A DNA stretch of 64,000 nucleotides from Desulfatibacillum sp. (GCA_020725555.1 DYEU01000018.1:143113-207112); one strand, 5' to 3'; shown: positions 9,575-18,019, numbered from the stretch's first letter. The notes: a model not told the origin generated them from the letters alone. Program-made: numbers and translations.

Positions 9575-10000
9575 TCAGTAGACCGCCGTCACCGCGGCGG
9601 CCCGGTTGGGTCCGATCTCCCGAAGGCGGGCCACGAGCTCGTGCAGGACCTCCGCGAACCGGATGCCGTCGCTCGCCCCGATCCACGTTAGCCGCAGGCG
9701 CTCGGATTCGATCCCGAAGCACGGCAGGATCTCCTGCAGGAGCTTGATGCGACGGCGGGCCTTGAAGTTCCCGTTCAGGTAATGGCAATCCCCGGGATGG
9801 CAGCCGCTCACGAGCACCCCGTCGGCGCCGTGGAGCAGCGCCTTCAGAATGTACTGCGGGTCCACCATCCCGGTGCACATCACCCGGATCAGGCGCACGT
9901 TCTTGGGAACGCGGAGCCGGGACGTCCCGGCCAGGTCCGCCGCGGTGTAGGTGCACCAGTTGCAGACGAAGGCGATGAGGATGGGCTCGAAGTCCGTCAT
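9575..10000 (-). CDS. mvhD: MvhD-like electron-transfer subunit
   Basis: 141-aa protein of the methyl-viologen-reducing hydrogenase delta-subunit family, a [2Fe-2S] protein that links an electron donor to HdrA. Conserved features are FVCNWCTYTAADLAG near the N-terminus, RVMCTGMVDP, and GVLVSGCHPGDCHY, which together supply the cluster cysteines. It is encoded between the first HdrA (49 bp gap) and the FdhB-like gene (28 bp gap). No hydrogenase large subunit is encoded nearby, so the donor is more likely NAD(P)H or formate through the neighbouring proteins. The ATG at 10000 is preferred over an upstream ATG at 10021 because it matches the usual family start. Confidence 0.93.
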   Translation of the reverse strand: MTDFEPILIAFVCNWCTYTAADLAGTSRLRVPKNVRLIRVMCTGMVDPQYILKALLHGADGVLVSGCHPGDCHYLNGNFKARRRIKLLQEILPCFGIESERLRLTWIGASDGIRFAEVLHELVARLREIGPNRAAAVTAVY

Positions 10001-10049
10001 CGTTCCTCCCGCGCCGTCCACCCCCCCCGGCGCTCCGCCGCGGCAGGGC

Positions 10050-13000
10050 TCAGAGGCCGACCGCGTGCAGGGCGTCGAGGAGGCCGTCGCATTCGGCGAA
10101 GATCTGCTCTTTGCGGAAATGGCTCACCCGCGCGGCACCGCTCGGGCAGCCGGCGGCGCAGCTGCCGCAGCCCTTGCACAGCGCCTCGTTGACCACGGAA
10201 ACGCGCCGCCGCGCGTCGAAGGCGATGGCCGAATAGGGGCACAGCCCGATGCACGTCTGGCAGCCCGCGCACAGATCCGGGTCGATCGAAGAGACGGTCG
10301 ACGGAATCACGACCGAGCCCCGGCCCGCCAGGGCGAGCGCCTTCGCCGCCGCCCCCGAGGCCTGGGCGACGGTGTCGGGAATGTCCTTGGGCCCCTGGCA
10401 GGCGCCCGCCAGGAAAACCCCGTCGGTCGCCGTGTTGAGCGGGCCCAGCTTGGGGTGTTCCTCGAGAAAGAATCCGTCCGCCCCGCGGTTGACCCCGAAG
10501 ATCCGCCCCACCTCGGAGGCGTCCCGGCGTGCCTCCATCGCCGGGCACAGAATCACCAGATCCACCGGGACCCGCAGCAGAATCCCGGAGAGCGTGTCCT
10601 CGGCGACCGCCACGAGCCCCCCCTCCTCGGGGGGCTCGGCGGCCCCCTCGGTGATCTCCGCCACCCGGCCGCGGATGAAAACGGTCCCCTCTTCCTGGCA
10701 GCGCCGATAGAACTCCTCGTAGCCTTTCCCGTAGCAGCGCTGGTCGATGTAGAAATCGTACACCGGGGTCGCCGGCCCCACCTTTTCGTGGATCAGGTGA
10801 CCGTACTTGAGGGCGGCCATGCAGCAAACGCGCGAGCAGTAGGCATGCGCGTTCACGTCCCGGCTGCCGACGCAGTGGACAATGGCCGCGCTGCGCGGGG
10901 GCCGCGTGAACCTCCCGGCCCCGTCGCGCAGCAGAATCCGCCCCCCCGTCGGCCCGGTCGCGTTCGAGAGCCGCTCGAATTCGAGACTCGTGATGACGTT
11001 CGGGTAGCGGCCGTAGCCGAAGGCTTTCAGGGGGGTGGGGTCCATCAGGTCGAAGCCGGTGGCGAGCAGGATGCTGCCGACCTGGACGGAAATCTCCTCC
11101 GCGGCCATGCGGTGATCGATCGCCTTCGCCTCGCAGACCCGCACGCACTCCAGGCACTCGCAGCAGGCACCGCAGTTGAGGCAGCGCCCGGCCTCGGCGC
11201 GTGCCTCCTCCTCGGAAAGGTTGAGATCCACCTCCCCGAAATCTTGCCGGCGCAGGGAGAGCTCCGCTCTCCGGGGGCGAACCCGCATGCGGCGTGCGAC
11301 GGACGGGGGGATCGCGGCCCAGTCGCCTGCGGACGCGGGCCGCTCCTCCGGTCCGGCTCCGACCGCCGCAGGGTCCTGTCCCTGCAGGAAGCGGTCGATC
11401 GCCGCCGCCGCCCGGTGGCCGGCGGCCACGGCCTCGATGACCGTGGCCGGTCCGCTGACCGCATCGCCGCCGGCAAACACCCCGGGGACCGCCGTCTGCA
11501 GCGAGGCGGGCTCGACGGCGATCGTGCCGCGTGGGGTCGTCGGCAACCCCTCCAGCCCCTCCGGGTCGACCCCCTGGCCCACGGCCGCCATGACCGCGTC
11601 GCATTCGATCACGAATTCCGAGCCCGCGACGGGCACGGGCCGTCGCCGCCCCCGTTCATCGGGGGGCCCGGGCTCGGTGCGCAGGCATTCCAGGCCGACC
11701 GTGCGGCCGTCGCGGCGGAGAACGCGGACGGGGGCCGTCAGAAAACGGATCGCCACCCCCTCGGCCAGCGCATCCTCGATTTCCTCGGCGTAGGCGGGCA
11801 TCTCCCGCCGGGTCCGTCGGTAGACGATCACCACGCTCCGGCTTCCTACACGGAGCAGCGCCCGCGCCGCATCCACGGCCACGTTGCCGCCCCCGATGAC
11901 CGCCACCCGATCTCCCAGCCGGGGGCGCTCCCCGAGGTTGACGCGCCGCAGCCATTCGACGGCGTTCACGACCCCGCCCTCGGCTTCGCCGCCGATCCCC
12001 GCGTTCAGCCCGCGGTGGGCGCCGATCGCCACGAACACCGCGGCGTAGCCCGCGGCCGGGAGATCCTCCAGGCGGAAATCCCGCCCGAGGCGCACTCCGG
12101 TCCGGACCTCGATGCCCGTCCGCAGGATGTAGGCGATTTCCCGGTCGAGCACGTCCGGCGGCAAGCGGTAGTCGGGAATCCCGACCCGCAGCATGCCTCC
12201 CAGCCGGTCGAGGGCCTCGAAGATCGTCACCGCATAACCGCGCCGGCGCAAATCGAAGGCCGCCGTGAGGCCCGCCGGCCCGGAGCCGACGACGGCCACC
12301 CGCTGGGGCCGCTCGACGATCGGCGGCGGGGGAAGCTCGTTCCAATCGACCCGGTCCGCCGCGAAGCGCTTGAGGTCTCGGATGGCCAGGGCCTCGTCGA
12401 CATCGGCCCGGCGGCAGCGGCTCTCGCAGGGGTGGGGGCACACCCGGCCCAGGACCCCCGGGAGCGGCAGCCGTTCCAGGATCACCTGCACCGCCTCGCG
12501 CACCTTTCCCTGCCGGATGAGCTGCACATACCCCTGCACGTTGATTCCCGCGGGGCAGGCGGCCTGGCAGGGGGCCCGGTCCTTCTTGACGATGTCAAAG
12601 GCGATCGGGATCGCCTGGGGAAAGGCCCGGCCGATGGCGCGCCGTGTCCCGAGCCCCGCGTCCCAATCGCTGGGGAGTTCCACCGGGCAGACCTTGGCGC
12701 ACTCGCCGCAGCCGGTGCAGACCCCCTCCTTCACGTAGCGCGGATTCCGGCGGATGGTGACGGTGTAGTTGCCGATGAAGCCGCTCACCTCGCGGACCTC
12801 GCTGCCGGTAAGGAGGGTGATGTTCGGATGCTGCGCCACCTCGACCATCTTGGGGGTTCCGATGCACGCGGCGCAGTCGAGCGTGGGGAAGGTCTTGTCG
12901 AACTGCAGCATGCGGCCGCCGATCGTGGTCTGCTTTTCGACGAGAACGACCCGGCGGCCGCCGTTGGCGATGTCGAGCGCGGCCTGCATGCCGGCGATCC

Positions 13001-13442
13001 CGCCCCCGACGACCAGGACATCCGGATGGACGCTCACTTCCCGGGTTTCCAGGGCGTAATGCCGCCTCACGCGCTCGACGGCCGCCGCCACCAGCGTCTT
13101 CGCCTTGCGGGTGGCGGCGTCCTCCTCTTCGGTCACCCAGGAAACCTGCTCGCGCACCGAGGCCATCTGGAAGAAGTACGGGTTGAGCCCGGCCCGTCGG
13201 CAGGCGGCCTGAAAGGTTTTCTCGTGCAGCCGGGGCGAGCAGGAGGCGACCACGACGCGGTCCAGGGCCAGGGTGCGGATGTCGCTTTCGATCAAGTCCT
13301 GGCCCGGGTCCGAGCACATGAACTTGTAGTCGCGCGCCACGACCACCTGCGGCAGCCGCCGCGCAAACTCCGCCACCTCTTCCACCCGAACCCGGTAGGC
13401 GATGTTGATCCCGCAGTGGCAGATGTAGACGCCGATGCGCAT
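10050..13442 (-). CDS. hdrA: HdrA flavoprotein with inserted GltD/NfnB-like NAD(P)H module
   Basis: 1130-aa protein. Residues 1-135 are the HdrA N-terminal domain (ICHCG, VASCSPRLHE). An FAD site (VVGGGIAGM, about 144) and a [4Fe-4S] motif (C242-C252) follow. From about 285 to 690 a GltD/NfnB-type module is inserted: its Cys pattern (C292, C296, C335, C339, C343), an FAD site (VVGSGPAG, about 384) and a second nucleotide site (VIGGGNVAVDAAR, about 515). HdrA sequence returns at about 735, with Fe-S cysteines (754-770), CSRVCC and two C-terminal [4Fe-4S] motifs. The inserted module would give direct NAD(P)H access to the bifurcating flavin; this is inferred. It is the second gene of the operon, 2 bp after the pseudo-receiver gene. 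Confidence 0.9.
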   Translation of the reverse strand: MRIGVYICHCGINIAYRVRVEEVAEFARRLPQVVVARDYKFMCSDPGQDLIESDIRTLALDRVVVASCSPRLHEKTFQAACRRAGLNPYFFQMASVREQVSWVTEEEDAATRKAKTLVAAAVERVRRHYALETREVSVHPDVLVVGGGIAGMQAALDIANGGRRVVLVEKQTTIGGRMLQFDKTFPTLDCAACIGTPKMVEVAQHPNITLLTGSEVREVSGFIGNYTVTIRRNPRYVKEGVCTGCGECAKVCPVELPSDWDAGLGTRRAIGRAFPQAIPIAFDIVKKDRAPCQAACPAGINVQGYVQLIRQGKVREAVQVILERLPLPGVLGRVCPHPCESRCRRADVDEALAIRDLKRFAADRVDWNELPPPPIVERPQRVAVVGSGPAGLTAAFDLRRRGYAVTIFEALDRLGGMLRVGIPDYRLPPDVLDREIAYILRTGIEVRTGVRLGRDFRLEDLPAAGYAAVFVAIGAHRGLNAGIGGEAEGGVVNAVEWLRRVNLGERPRLGDRVAVIGGGNVAVDAARALLRVGSRSVVIVYRRTRREMPAYAEEIEDALAEGVAIRFLTAPVRVLRRDGRTVGLECLRTEPGPPDERGRRRPVPVAGSEFVIECDAVMAAVGQGVDPEGLEGLPTTPRGTIAVEPASLQTAVPGVFAGGDAVSGPATVIEAVAAGHRAAAAIDRFLQGQDPAAVGAGPEERPASAGDWAAIPPSVARRMRVRPRRAELSLRRQDFGEVDLNLSEEEARAEAGRCLNCGACCECLECVRVCEAKAIDHRMAAEEISVQVGSILLATGFDLMDPTPLKAFGYGRYPNVITSLEFERLSNATGPTGGRILLRDGAGRFTRPPRSAAIVHCVGSRDVNAHAYCSRVCCMAALKYGHLIHEKVGPATPVYDFYIDQRCYGKGYEEFYRRCQEEGTVFIRGRVAEITEGAAEPPEEGGLVAVAEDTLSGILLRVPVDLVILCPAMEARRDASEVGRIFGVNRGADGFFLEEHPKLGPLNTATDGVFLAGACQGPKDIPDTVAQASGAAAKALALAGRGSVVIPSTVSSIDPDLCAGCQTCIGLCPYSAIAFDARRRVSVVNEALCKGCGSCAAGCPSGAARVSHFRKEQIFAECDGLLDALHAVGL

Positions 13443-13444
13443 CG

Positions 13445-13885
13445 TCACCCCCCTCTGCGCGGCCGCGGGTGCGCGGGGTTCTTGCCGCGGGGTGCGGTGA
13501 GCGCCCGCACCTGACGGAGGAGCTCGTCGGCGGCGAGCGGCCGTTTCAGGAAGACCAGCGCGGCGCAAGGCCCCTCCGGCGCCCTCGGCTCCCTGAGTTT
13601 CGCAGGGAACACCCCCCGCGGATCGACGCTGGCCACGCAAATCACGGGAACCTTGCGCAAACGCAAGTCCCGGCAAAGATCCTGCAGCAGCCCCAGGCTG
13701 GCGACATCCGGCACGGGCAGCGCCATGACGATCAGGTCGGGTCGTTCGTGGCGGGCCAGCTGCATCGCGTCCCGCGCGCTGCCGGCGGCGAGCGGCCGGC
13801 AGCCGCCCGCCGCCAGCAGATTGCAAATCAAGGTGCGCCCGTCGGCCTCCTCGTGGATCACCACCACCTTGACGGGCTTCTCCAT
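13445..13885 (-). CDS. Degenerate receiver (pseudo-receiver) protein
   Basis: 146-aa stand-alone protein with the CheY-like fold pattern but altered active site. The usual acidic pair is replaced by EE (VVIHEEADG), and the phospho-acceptor position in LIVMALPVP is Ala instead of Asp. The conserved Lys survives in FLKRPL. It is therefore unlikely to be phosphorylated conventionally and may act as a docking or ligand-sensing partner. It is the promoter-proximal gene of the Hdr operon, ends 2 bp before the first hdrA, and has an Arg-rich C-terminus. A related degenerate receiver closes the ORP-like cluster at 21727-22110. Confidence 0.75.
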   Translation of the reverse strand: MEKPVKVVVIHEEADGRTLICNLLAAGGCRPLAAGSARDAMQLARHERPDLIVMALPVPDVASLGLLQDLCRDLRLRKVPVICVASVDPRGVFPAKLREPRAPEGPCAALVFLKRPLAADELLRQVRALTAPRGKNPAHPRPRRGG

Positions 13886-13940
13886 GCGTGACCCCGATGC
13901 GGCTTCCGGCGGCCGGTGCCCCTGCCTGCACCTTGCGCCT

Positions 13941-13956
13941 AACACGAAGCGTGCCG
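13941..13956 (-). promoter_or_regulatory. Candidate sigma-54 (-24/-12) promoter for the Hdr operon
   Basis: On the minus strand GGCACG (GG at 13955-13954) is followed, after the standard 10 bases from GG, by GT at 13943-13942, where the consensus has GC. The -24 half is good and the -12 half is imperfect. It lies about 55 bp upstream of the first gene, and the repeated TGCAAC sites lie about 85-175 bp further upstream, the normal distance for activator sites. A sigma-54 activator is encoded next door. The identification rests mainly on this layout. Confidence 0.35.
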
Positions 13957-14038
13957 CCGCGGGCTTCGTAAATGCCTCAATAGATTTCCATGGGTTATGA
14001 GGAAGACGCGCAGCGGGAAGCGGCGGGAAGAAAAAAAG

Positions 14039-14131
14039 TGTTGCACAGTATGCAACATAAAAAGCGTTGCATCTAACTGAAAATATTGTCTTTAACAGAC
14101 TATCGCCCCAGAAATGCAACTTGATGCAACA
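14039..14131. promoter_or_regulatory. Cluster of TGCAAC/GTTGCA activator-type sites
   Basis: An AT-rich stretch in a G+C-rich region contains a perfect palindrome, TGTTGCA-CAGTA-TGCAACA (14039-14057), a lone GTTGCA (14066-14071) and two tandem TGCAAC copies 10 bp apart (14115-14120 and 14125-14130). It lies between the 3' end of the sigma-54 activator gene and the Hdr operon. The arrangement resembles an upstream activating sequence for an NtrC-type regulator, most simply the adjacent one. The assignment to that protein is inferred. Confidence 0.6.
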
Positions 14132-14135
14132 TGCG

Positions 14136-15866
14136 TCAGGGAAGGAGGTCGAACCGCTTGAGCTTTCTCCAGAGCGTGGTGCGGTCCATGCCGAGCAGGC
14201 GCGCCGCCCGGGCCTTGTTCCCGCCGCAGCGCCGCAGGGCAGCGGCGATCCGCCGGCGCTCGGCGTTTTCGGCCGCCCCCCCCGCGGCGGTTTGCGGCGG
14301 CCGAGACGGCTTCATCGCCTGCAGGTATTCGGGGAGGTGGCGGCGGCGCAGCACCCCTTCGGGGCACAGAATGAGGGCGTGTTCGAGAATGTTTTCCAGC
14401 TCGCGGATATTTCCCGGATAGCCGTAGTTGAGCAATTGCCGGAGGGCGTTCTCGGAGACTTCCGGAACGGGGATGCCCCGGGATGCGCACAGGCGGCGCA
14501 GGATATGGCGGATGAGCAGGGGCAGGTCTTCGGGGCGTTCCCGGAGCGGCGGAAGCTCGATCCGGAAGACGTTCAGCCGATAATAGAGATCCTCGCGGAA
14601 TTTCCGCCGCGCCACGAGCCGTGCAAGGCTCTGGTTGGAGGCGGCGAGGATGCGCACGTCCACGCGGGTCGTCCGCGGGGACCCCAGGCGGAAAAACGTC
14701 TTCTCCTCGATCACCCGCAGCAGCTTGGCCTGCAGCGCAAGCGGGAGATCCCCGATCTCGTCCAGGAAGAGGGTGCCCCCATCGGCCGCCTGAAATCGCC
14801 CCGGCCGGTCCTCGACCGCGCCGGTGAAGGCCCCCTTGACATAGCCGAACATCTCGGACTCGAGCAGCGTCTCCGGGATGGCCGCGCAGTTGACTTTGAC
14901 GAAGGGGCGGGTCCGGCGGGGGCTCATCTCGTGGATCACCCGCGCCAGCGCGTCCTTGCCGGTCCCGGTCGCCCCCTCGATCAGCACCGTGGCCTCGGTC
15001 CGGGAGACGACACGCACGTTCTCGAAGATGCGCTGCATGGCGGGCGACTTTCCGACCAGGTCGTGGAAGCGGGCCCGGCCCTGGAGCGCCTCGTCGAGCC
15101 GCCGCTCCAGGGTGAGGTCGCTGAAGGTCGCCAGCCCGCCCACGACGGCCCCCTTCTCGTCGCGCAGCGGCAGGTGGCGCATGCGGATCGGCACCCGGAC
15201 CCCGCTGGCGGTGATCAGGCAGCCCTCGCCCTCCGCGCGCGTTTCCCCCCGGGTGATGGTCTCCCGGAGCAGCTCCCCGATGCGGGAGGCCTCCCCCCGA
15301 AAGAGGTCGCCGCAGGGCCGCCCGAGAACGTCCTCGCGGTTGAATTCCGAAATCTTCTCCGCGGCCGTGTTGAAAAAGGTGACGATCCCCGCCCGATCGA
15401 CCGTCAGGATGCCGACCTCGAGGCTGTCCAGGATGTGTTTGAGGCTTCGTTCTTCGTGGTGGATCCGCTGGACCAGGCCGGCGATCGGCCGCAGATCCTG
15501 CAGCACGGTCAGGCAGCCGGCGGGCCGGCGGCGAGCGTCGAAGACCGGCACGGCGACCCGCGTCACCAGGAAGGCGCTCTCCCCTCCGGCGCCGCGCGCC
15601 TCGACCCCGCGTGGGCCTTCGGCGGGGCCTCCGGCCGCGGCGAAGGGGCAGGCCGCCAGGCAGGGAACGCCGAGGAAGACGTCCCGGCAATCCCGGCCCA
15701 GCACGTCCTCGGCGCCCGCCTCGATGATCGCCTGCGCCGTGGCGTTGATCGCCTCGATCCGGCGCTGGGGATCGACCAGGAAGGCCCCGATCCCCAGCTC
15801 GTCGAGGATCTCGAGCCAGGCGGCGCAGGCGATCGTTTTGCCGCGTCCTGTCGGCGCCGGGCTCAT
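14136..15866 (-). CDS. Sigma-54-dependent transcriptional activator with two PAS domains
   Basis: 576-aa NtrC-family activator. Residues 20-130 form a PAS domain with a Cys cluster (C60, C69, C73), and 140-255 a second PAS. The AAA+ domain has Walker A GATGTGKD (298-305), the sigma-54-contacting GAFTGA loop (345-350), Walker B LFLDEI (366-371) and the GYPGNIREL region. The C-terminus holds a Fis-type helix-turn-helix (LLGMDRTTLWRKLKRF). It has no receiver, so it senses directly through PAS or by interaction with the upstream kinase. The ATG at 15866 follows a GGGAAG ribosome-binding site and lies 23 bp after the kinase stop. It probably activates the Hdr operon. The Cys cluster could bind a metal or Fe-S centre. 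Confidence 0.9.
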   Translation of the reverse strand: MSPAPTGRGKTIACAAWLEILDELGIGAFLVDPQRRIEAINATAQAIIEAGAEDVLGRDCRDVFLGVPCLAACPFAAAGGPAEGPRGVEARGAGGESAFLVTRVAVPVFDARRRPAGCLTVLQDLRPIAGLVQRIHHEERSLKHILDSLEVGILTVDRAGIVTFFNTAAEKISEFNREDVLGRPCGDLFRGEASRIGELLRETITRGETRAEGEGCLITASGVRVPIRMRHLPLRDEKGAVVGGLATFSDLTLERRLDEALQGRARFHDLVGKSPAMQRIFENVRVVSRTEATVLIEGATGTGKDALARVIHEMSPRRTRPFVKVNCAAIPETLLESEMFGYVKGAFTGAVEDRPGRFQAADGGTLFLDEIGDLPLALQAKLLRVIEEKTFFRLGSPRTTRVDVRILAASNQSLARLVARRKFREDLYYRLNVFRIELPPLRERPEDLPLLIRHILRRLCASRGIPVPEVSENALRQLLNYGYPGNIRELENILEHALILCPEGVLRRRHLPEYLQAMKPSRPPQTAAGGAAENAERRRIAAALRRCGGNKARAARLLGMDRTTLWRKLKRFDLLP

Positions 15867-15889
15867 GAGCAGGCTTCCCTTTCCGCCGC

Positions 15890-17437
15890 TCAAGCGGCGG
15901 CGATCGGCAGGGTGATCGTGAAGGCGGCCCCACCCCGGGGCCGGTTTTCCACCTCGATGGTCCCCCCGTGGCGCTCGACGATGCCGTACACCGTGGCCAG
16001 ACCGAGCCCCAGGCCGTATCCCTCTTTCTTGGTGGTGAAAAACGGCTCGAACAGGTGCGGCAGGTGTTCCGCGGGGATCCCCGCTCCCGTATCGGCGACC
16101 CCGACCCGAACCGCGCGGCCCACCGGGTCGGCCGCCAGCCCGATCTCGAGGACTCCGCCGCCGGGCATGGCATCGATGGCGTTGAAGATGAGGTTGATCA
16201 GGCATTGCTGCAGCTGGTTGAAATCGCCGCGGACGCAGGGGAGCCCGGGCGGCACCGTGCATTCCACCCGGATCCCGCTCAGTTCGAGCTTGTGGCGGCT
16301 GAGCAGCAGGCAGCGCCGTACCACCTCGCCGAGGTCGACCGGGGCGAGCGTTTCCTCGGAACGGCGCGAAAACCCGAGCAGGCCGGCCACGATCTGGGAG
16401 CAGCGGGCCGTTTCGCTCTCGGCGATCTCGAGGTAGCGTTTGAATTTCTCGAGACGCGCGCCGCCGGGGGCCCCATCCTGAAGCATCCGCAGCATCAGCT
16501 GGAGGTAGTTGCGGATCCCGGAAAGGGGGTTGTTGATTTCGTGGACGACGCTTGCGGCCAGGCGGCCGAGCGACATCATTTTGTCCTGGTGGAGAATCCG
16601 CGCCTGGTCGGCCAGATCGCGCTCCAGCCGGCGGACCTGGCGCAGGTCGCGGAAGAAGCCCACCAGGCCGTCCGCGTCGCCCTCGACCACGACGGCGGAG
16701 GCCGACACCTGCACGGGGATGTTCCCCTCGCGGGCATGCCGCAGGAGGGTTTCGAAAAGGAAGAGGCGGTTTCTCCCCCCGTAGTGCTCGCTGCGGAAGG
16801 CCTCGAGAAAGCGTTCGAATTCGCCGGGGGCGAAGACTTCCGCGAAGAGCATCCGGTGCAGGGCCTCCTCGCGGCGTACGCCGGTCAGTTGCTCCATGCT
16901 GCGGTTGATGACCATGATCCGCATCCGGCCGTCCGCGCCGAGGATGCCGTCCATGGAGTGCTCGATGAGGCTGCGCTGAAACGACAGCGAGGCGAGGAGC
17001 TGCTGGCTGGTCTCGGCCTTTTCCCGCTCGAGCAGCTGCAGGTAATCCTTCAGGCGCCTGCGGGAGGTGTAGCGCTCTTGCGCGCGCAGGAGCGCCATCC
17101 GCAGGGCCTCGTCGCCGATCGGCTTGGTGATGAAGTCCGAGGCGTCGAGCTGGAGGGCGCGCACGGCGAGGTCGATTTCGCCGTAGGCGGTGGCGACGAT
17201 GACCTCGGTGTCGGGCAGGCGGCGCTTGATCTGCTCGAGGAGCTGCAGCCCGTCCATGCCGGGCATGCGGATGTCGGTGATCACGATCTGCGGCGGCGCC
17301 TCGAGGCAAAGGCGCAGCCCGCTTTCTCCGTCGGCTGCGGTGCGCACGGCGCAGCCCGCGTCGGCGAGAGCGAGGGCGGTCACCTCGCGGATGTCCTCCT
17401 CGTCGTCGATGAGGACGATGTCCCAGCGCTCGGACAC
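15890..17437 (-). CDS. Receiver-PAS-histidine kinase hybrid
   Basis: 515-aa soluble sensor kinase. Receiver at 1-120 (DDEE at 11-14, phospho-acceptor D55 in ITDIRMPG, K105 in ITKP); coiled linker; PAS at about 155-270; HisKA with H299 in VVHEINNP; HATPase with NAIDAM, DTGAGI and GLGLGLATVYG. The start is taken as GTG at 17437 because GGGAGG lies just upstream. An upstream ATG would add 23 residues resembling no domain. It is encoded just before the sigma-54 activator, but that activator has no receiver, so an unusual interaction or a separate phospho-acceptor is needed. The gene is divergent from the DUF134 regulator at 17669. Confidence 0.9.
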   Translation of the reverse strand: MSERWDIVLIDDEEDIREVTALALADAGCAVRTAADGESGLRLCLEAPPQIVITDIRMPGMDGLQLLEQIKRRLPDTEVIVATAYGEIDLAVRALQLDASDFITKPIGDEALRMALLRAQERYTSRRRLKDYLQLLEREKAETSQQLLASLSFQRSLIEHSMDGILGADGRMRIMVINRSMEQLTGVRREEALHRMLFAEVFAPGEFERFLEAFRSEHYGGRNRLFLFETLLRHAREGNIPVQVSASAVVVEGDADGLVGFFRDLRQVRRLERDLADQARILHQDKMMSLGRLAASVVHEINNPLSGIRNYLQLMLRMLQDGAPGGARLEKFKRYLEIAESETARCSQIVAGLLGFSRRSEETLAPVDLGEVVRRCLLLSRHKLELSGIRVECTVPPGLPCVRGDFNQLQQCLINLIFNAIDAMPGGGVLEIGLAADPVGRAVRVGVADTGAGIPAEHLPHLFEPFFTTKKEGYGLGLGLATVYGIVERHGGTIEVENRPRGGAAFTITLPIAAA

Positions 17438-17584
17438 GGGGAAAGGTCCTCCCCTCCGCGGCAGGCGGGCCAAGGAAAAGACCGAAGCACAGGCGAAGAG
17501 GCGCAAGACGGAGGAAACCCGGAACGAAGCCAGTCTACCACGGTTCTTCGAAAAGAAAAACCCGGGAAGCCCAGGCGAAGGTTA

Positions 17585-17657
17585 TTTTGAAAATATGTTC
17601 AAAAAAAACTTGACAGCAAAAATTTCGGCATATACTGTTATGAACAAAAGTTCATAA
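17585..17657 (+). promoter_or_regulatory. Promoter with two operator palindromes ahead of the first DUF134 gene
   Basis: A -35 box TTGACA (17610-17615) and a -10-like TACTGT (17633-17638, 17 bp spacing; TATACT two bases earlier is an alternative) are bracketed by two inverted repeats. Upstream is TTTTGAA-N6-TTCAAAA (17585-17604); downstream is the perfect TTATGAAC-AAAA-GTTCATAA (17638-17657), which overlaps the -10 and start region. This is the classic layout for an autorepressor, presumably the DUF134 protein. A ribosome-binding site AAAGGAG follows directly. Confidence 0.7.
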
Positions 17658-17668
17658 AGGAGCCCGTT

Positions 17669-18019
17669 GTGCCTCGCCCTCGCAGATGCCGCTGGATCCG
17701 CCACCAGCCTCCGGTGCAGGCCTTCTTCCCGCAGCAAGCCCTCCCGGGTCCGCTGCGCGGGGTCACGCTGCCCCTCGAAGGGCTCGAAGCCCTGCGCCTG
17801 GTCGATGCCGAGGGATTGGACCAGGATGCGGCGGCGCGCTTCATGGGGGTCTCGCGGCCTACGCTTTCGCGGATTCTGGCCGAGGCCCGGGAGCTCGTCG
17901 CCCGCGCGCTGACGAACGGCTGGGCGATCCGTATCGAGGGGGGCAATGCGCGCTTCACGGAGGAGCCGCCGCCGGCCATCGGCCCCGGCTGGCGGCGCCG
18001 CCGCAGAGGCGGCCTCTGA
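17669..18019 (+). CDS. DUF134 (UPF0251) helix-turn-helix protein
   Basis: 116-aa putative DNA-binding protein of the UPF0251/DUF134 family, recognised by the MPRPRRCR start, LEGLEALRLVDAEGLDQ and a sigma-like helix-turn-helix (AARFMGVSRPTLSRILAEAR), ending with ALTNGWAIRIEGG. The start codon is GTG, supported by AAAGGAG nine bases upstream. Family members accompany NifX-type and MinD-type genes in anaerobes. Palindromes around its own promoter suggest autoregulation. It resembles the N-terminal half of the gene at 18506, pointing to a duplication. Confidence 0.88.
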   Translation: MPRPRRCRWIRHQPPVQAFFPQQALPGPLRGVTLPLEGLEALRLVDAEGLDQDAAARFMGVSRPTLSRILAEARELVARALTNGWAIRIEGGNARFTEEPPPAIGPGWRRRRRGGL

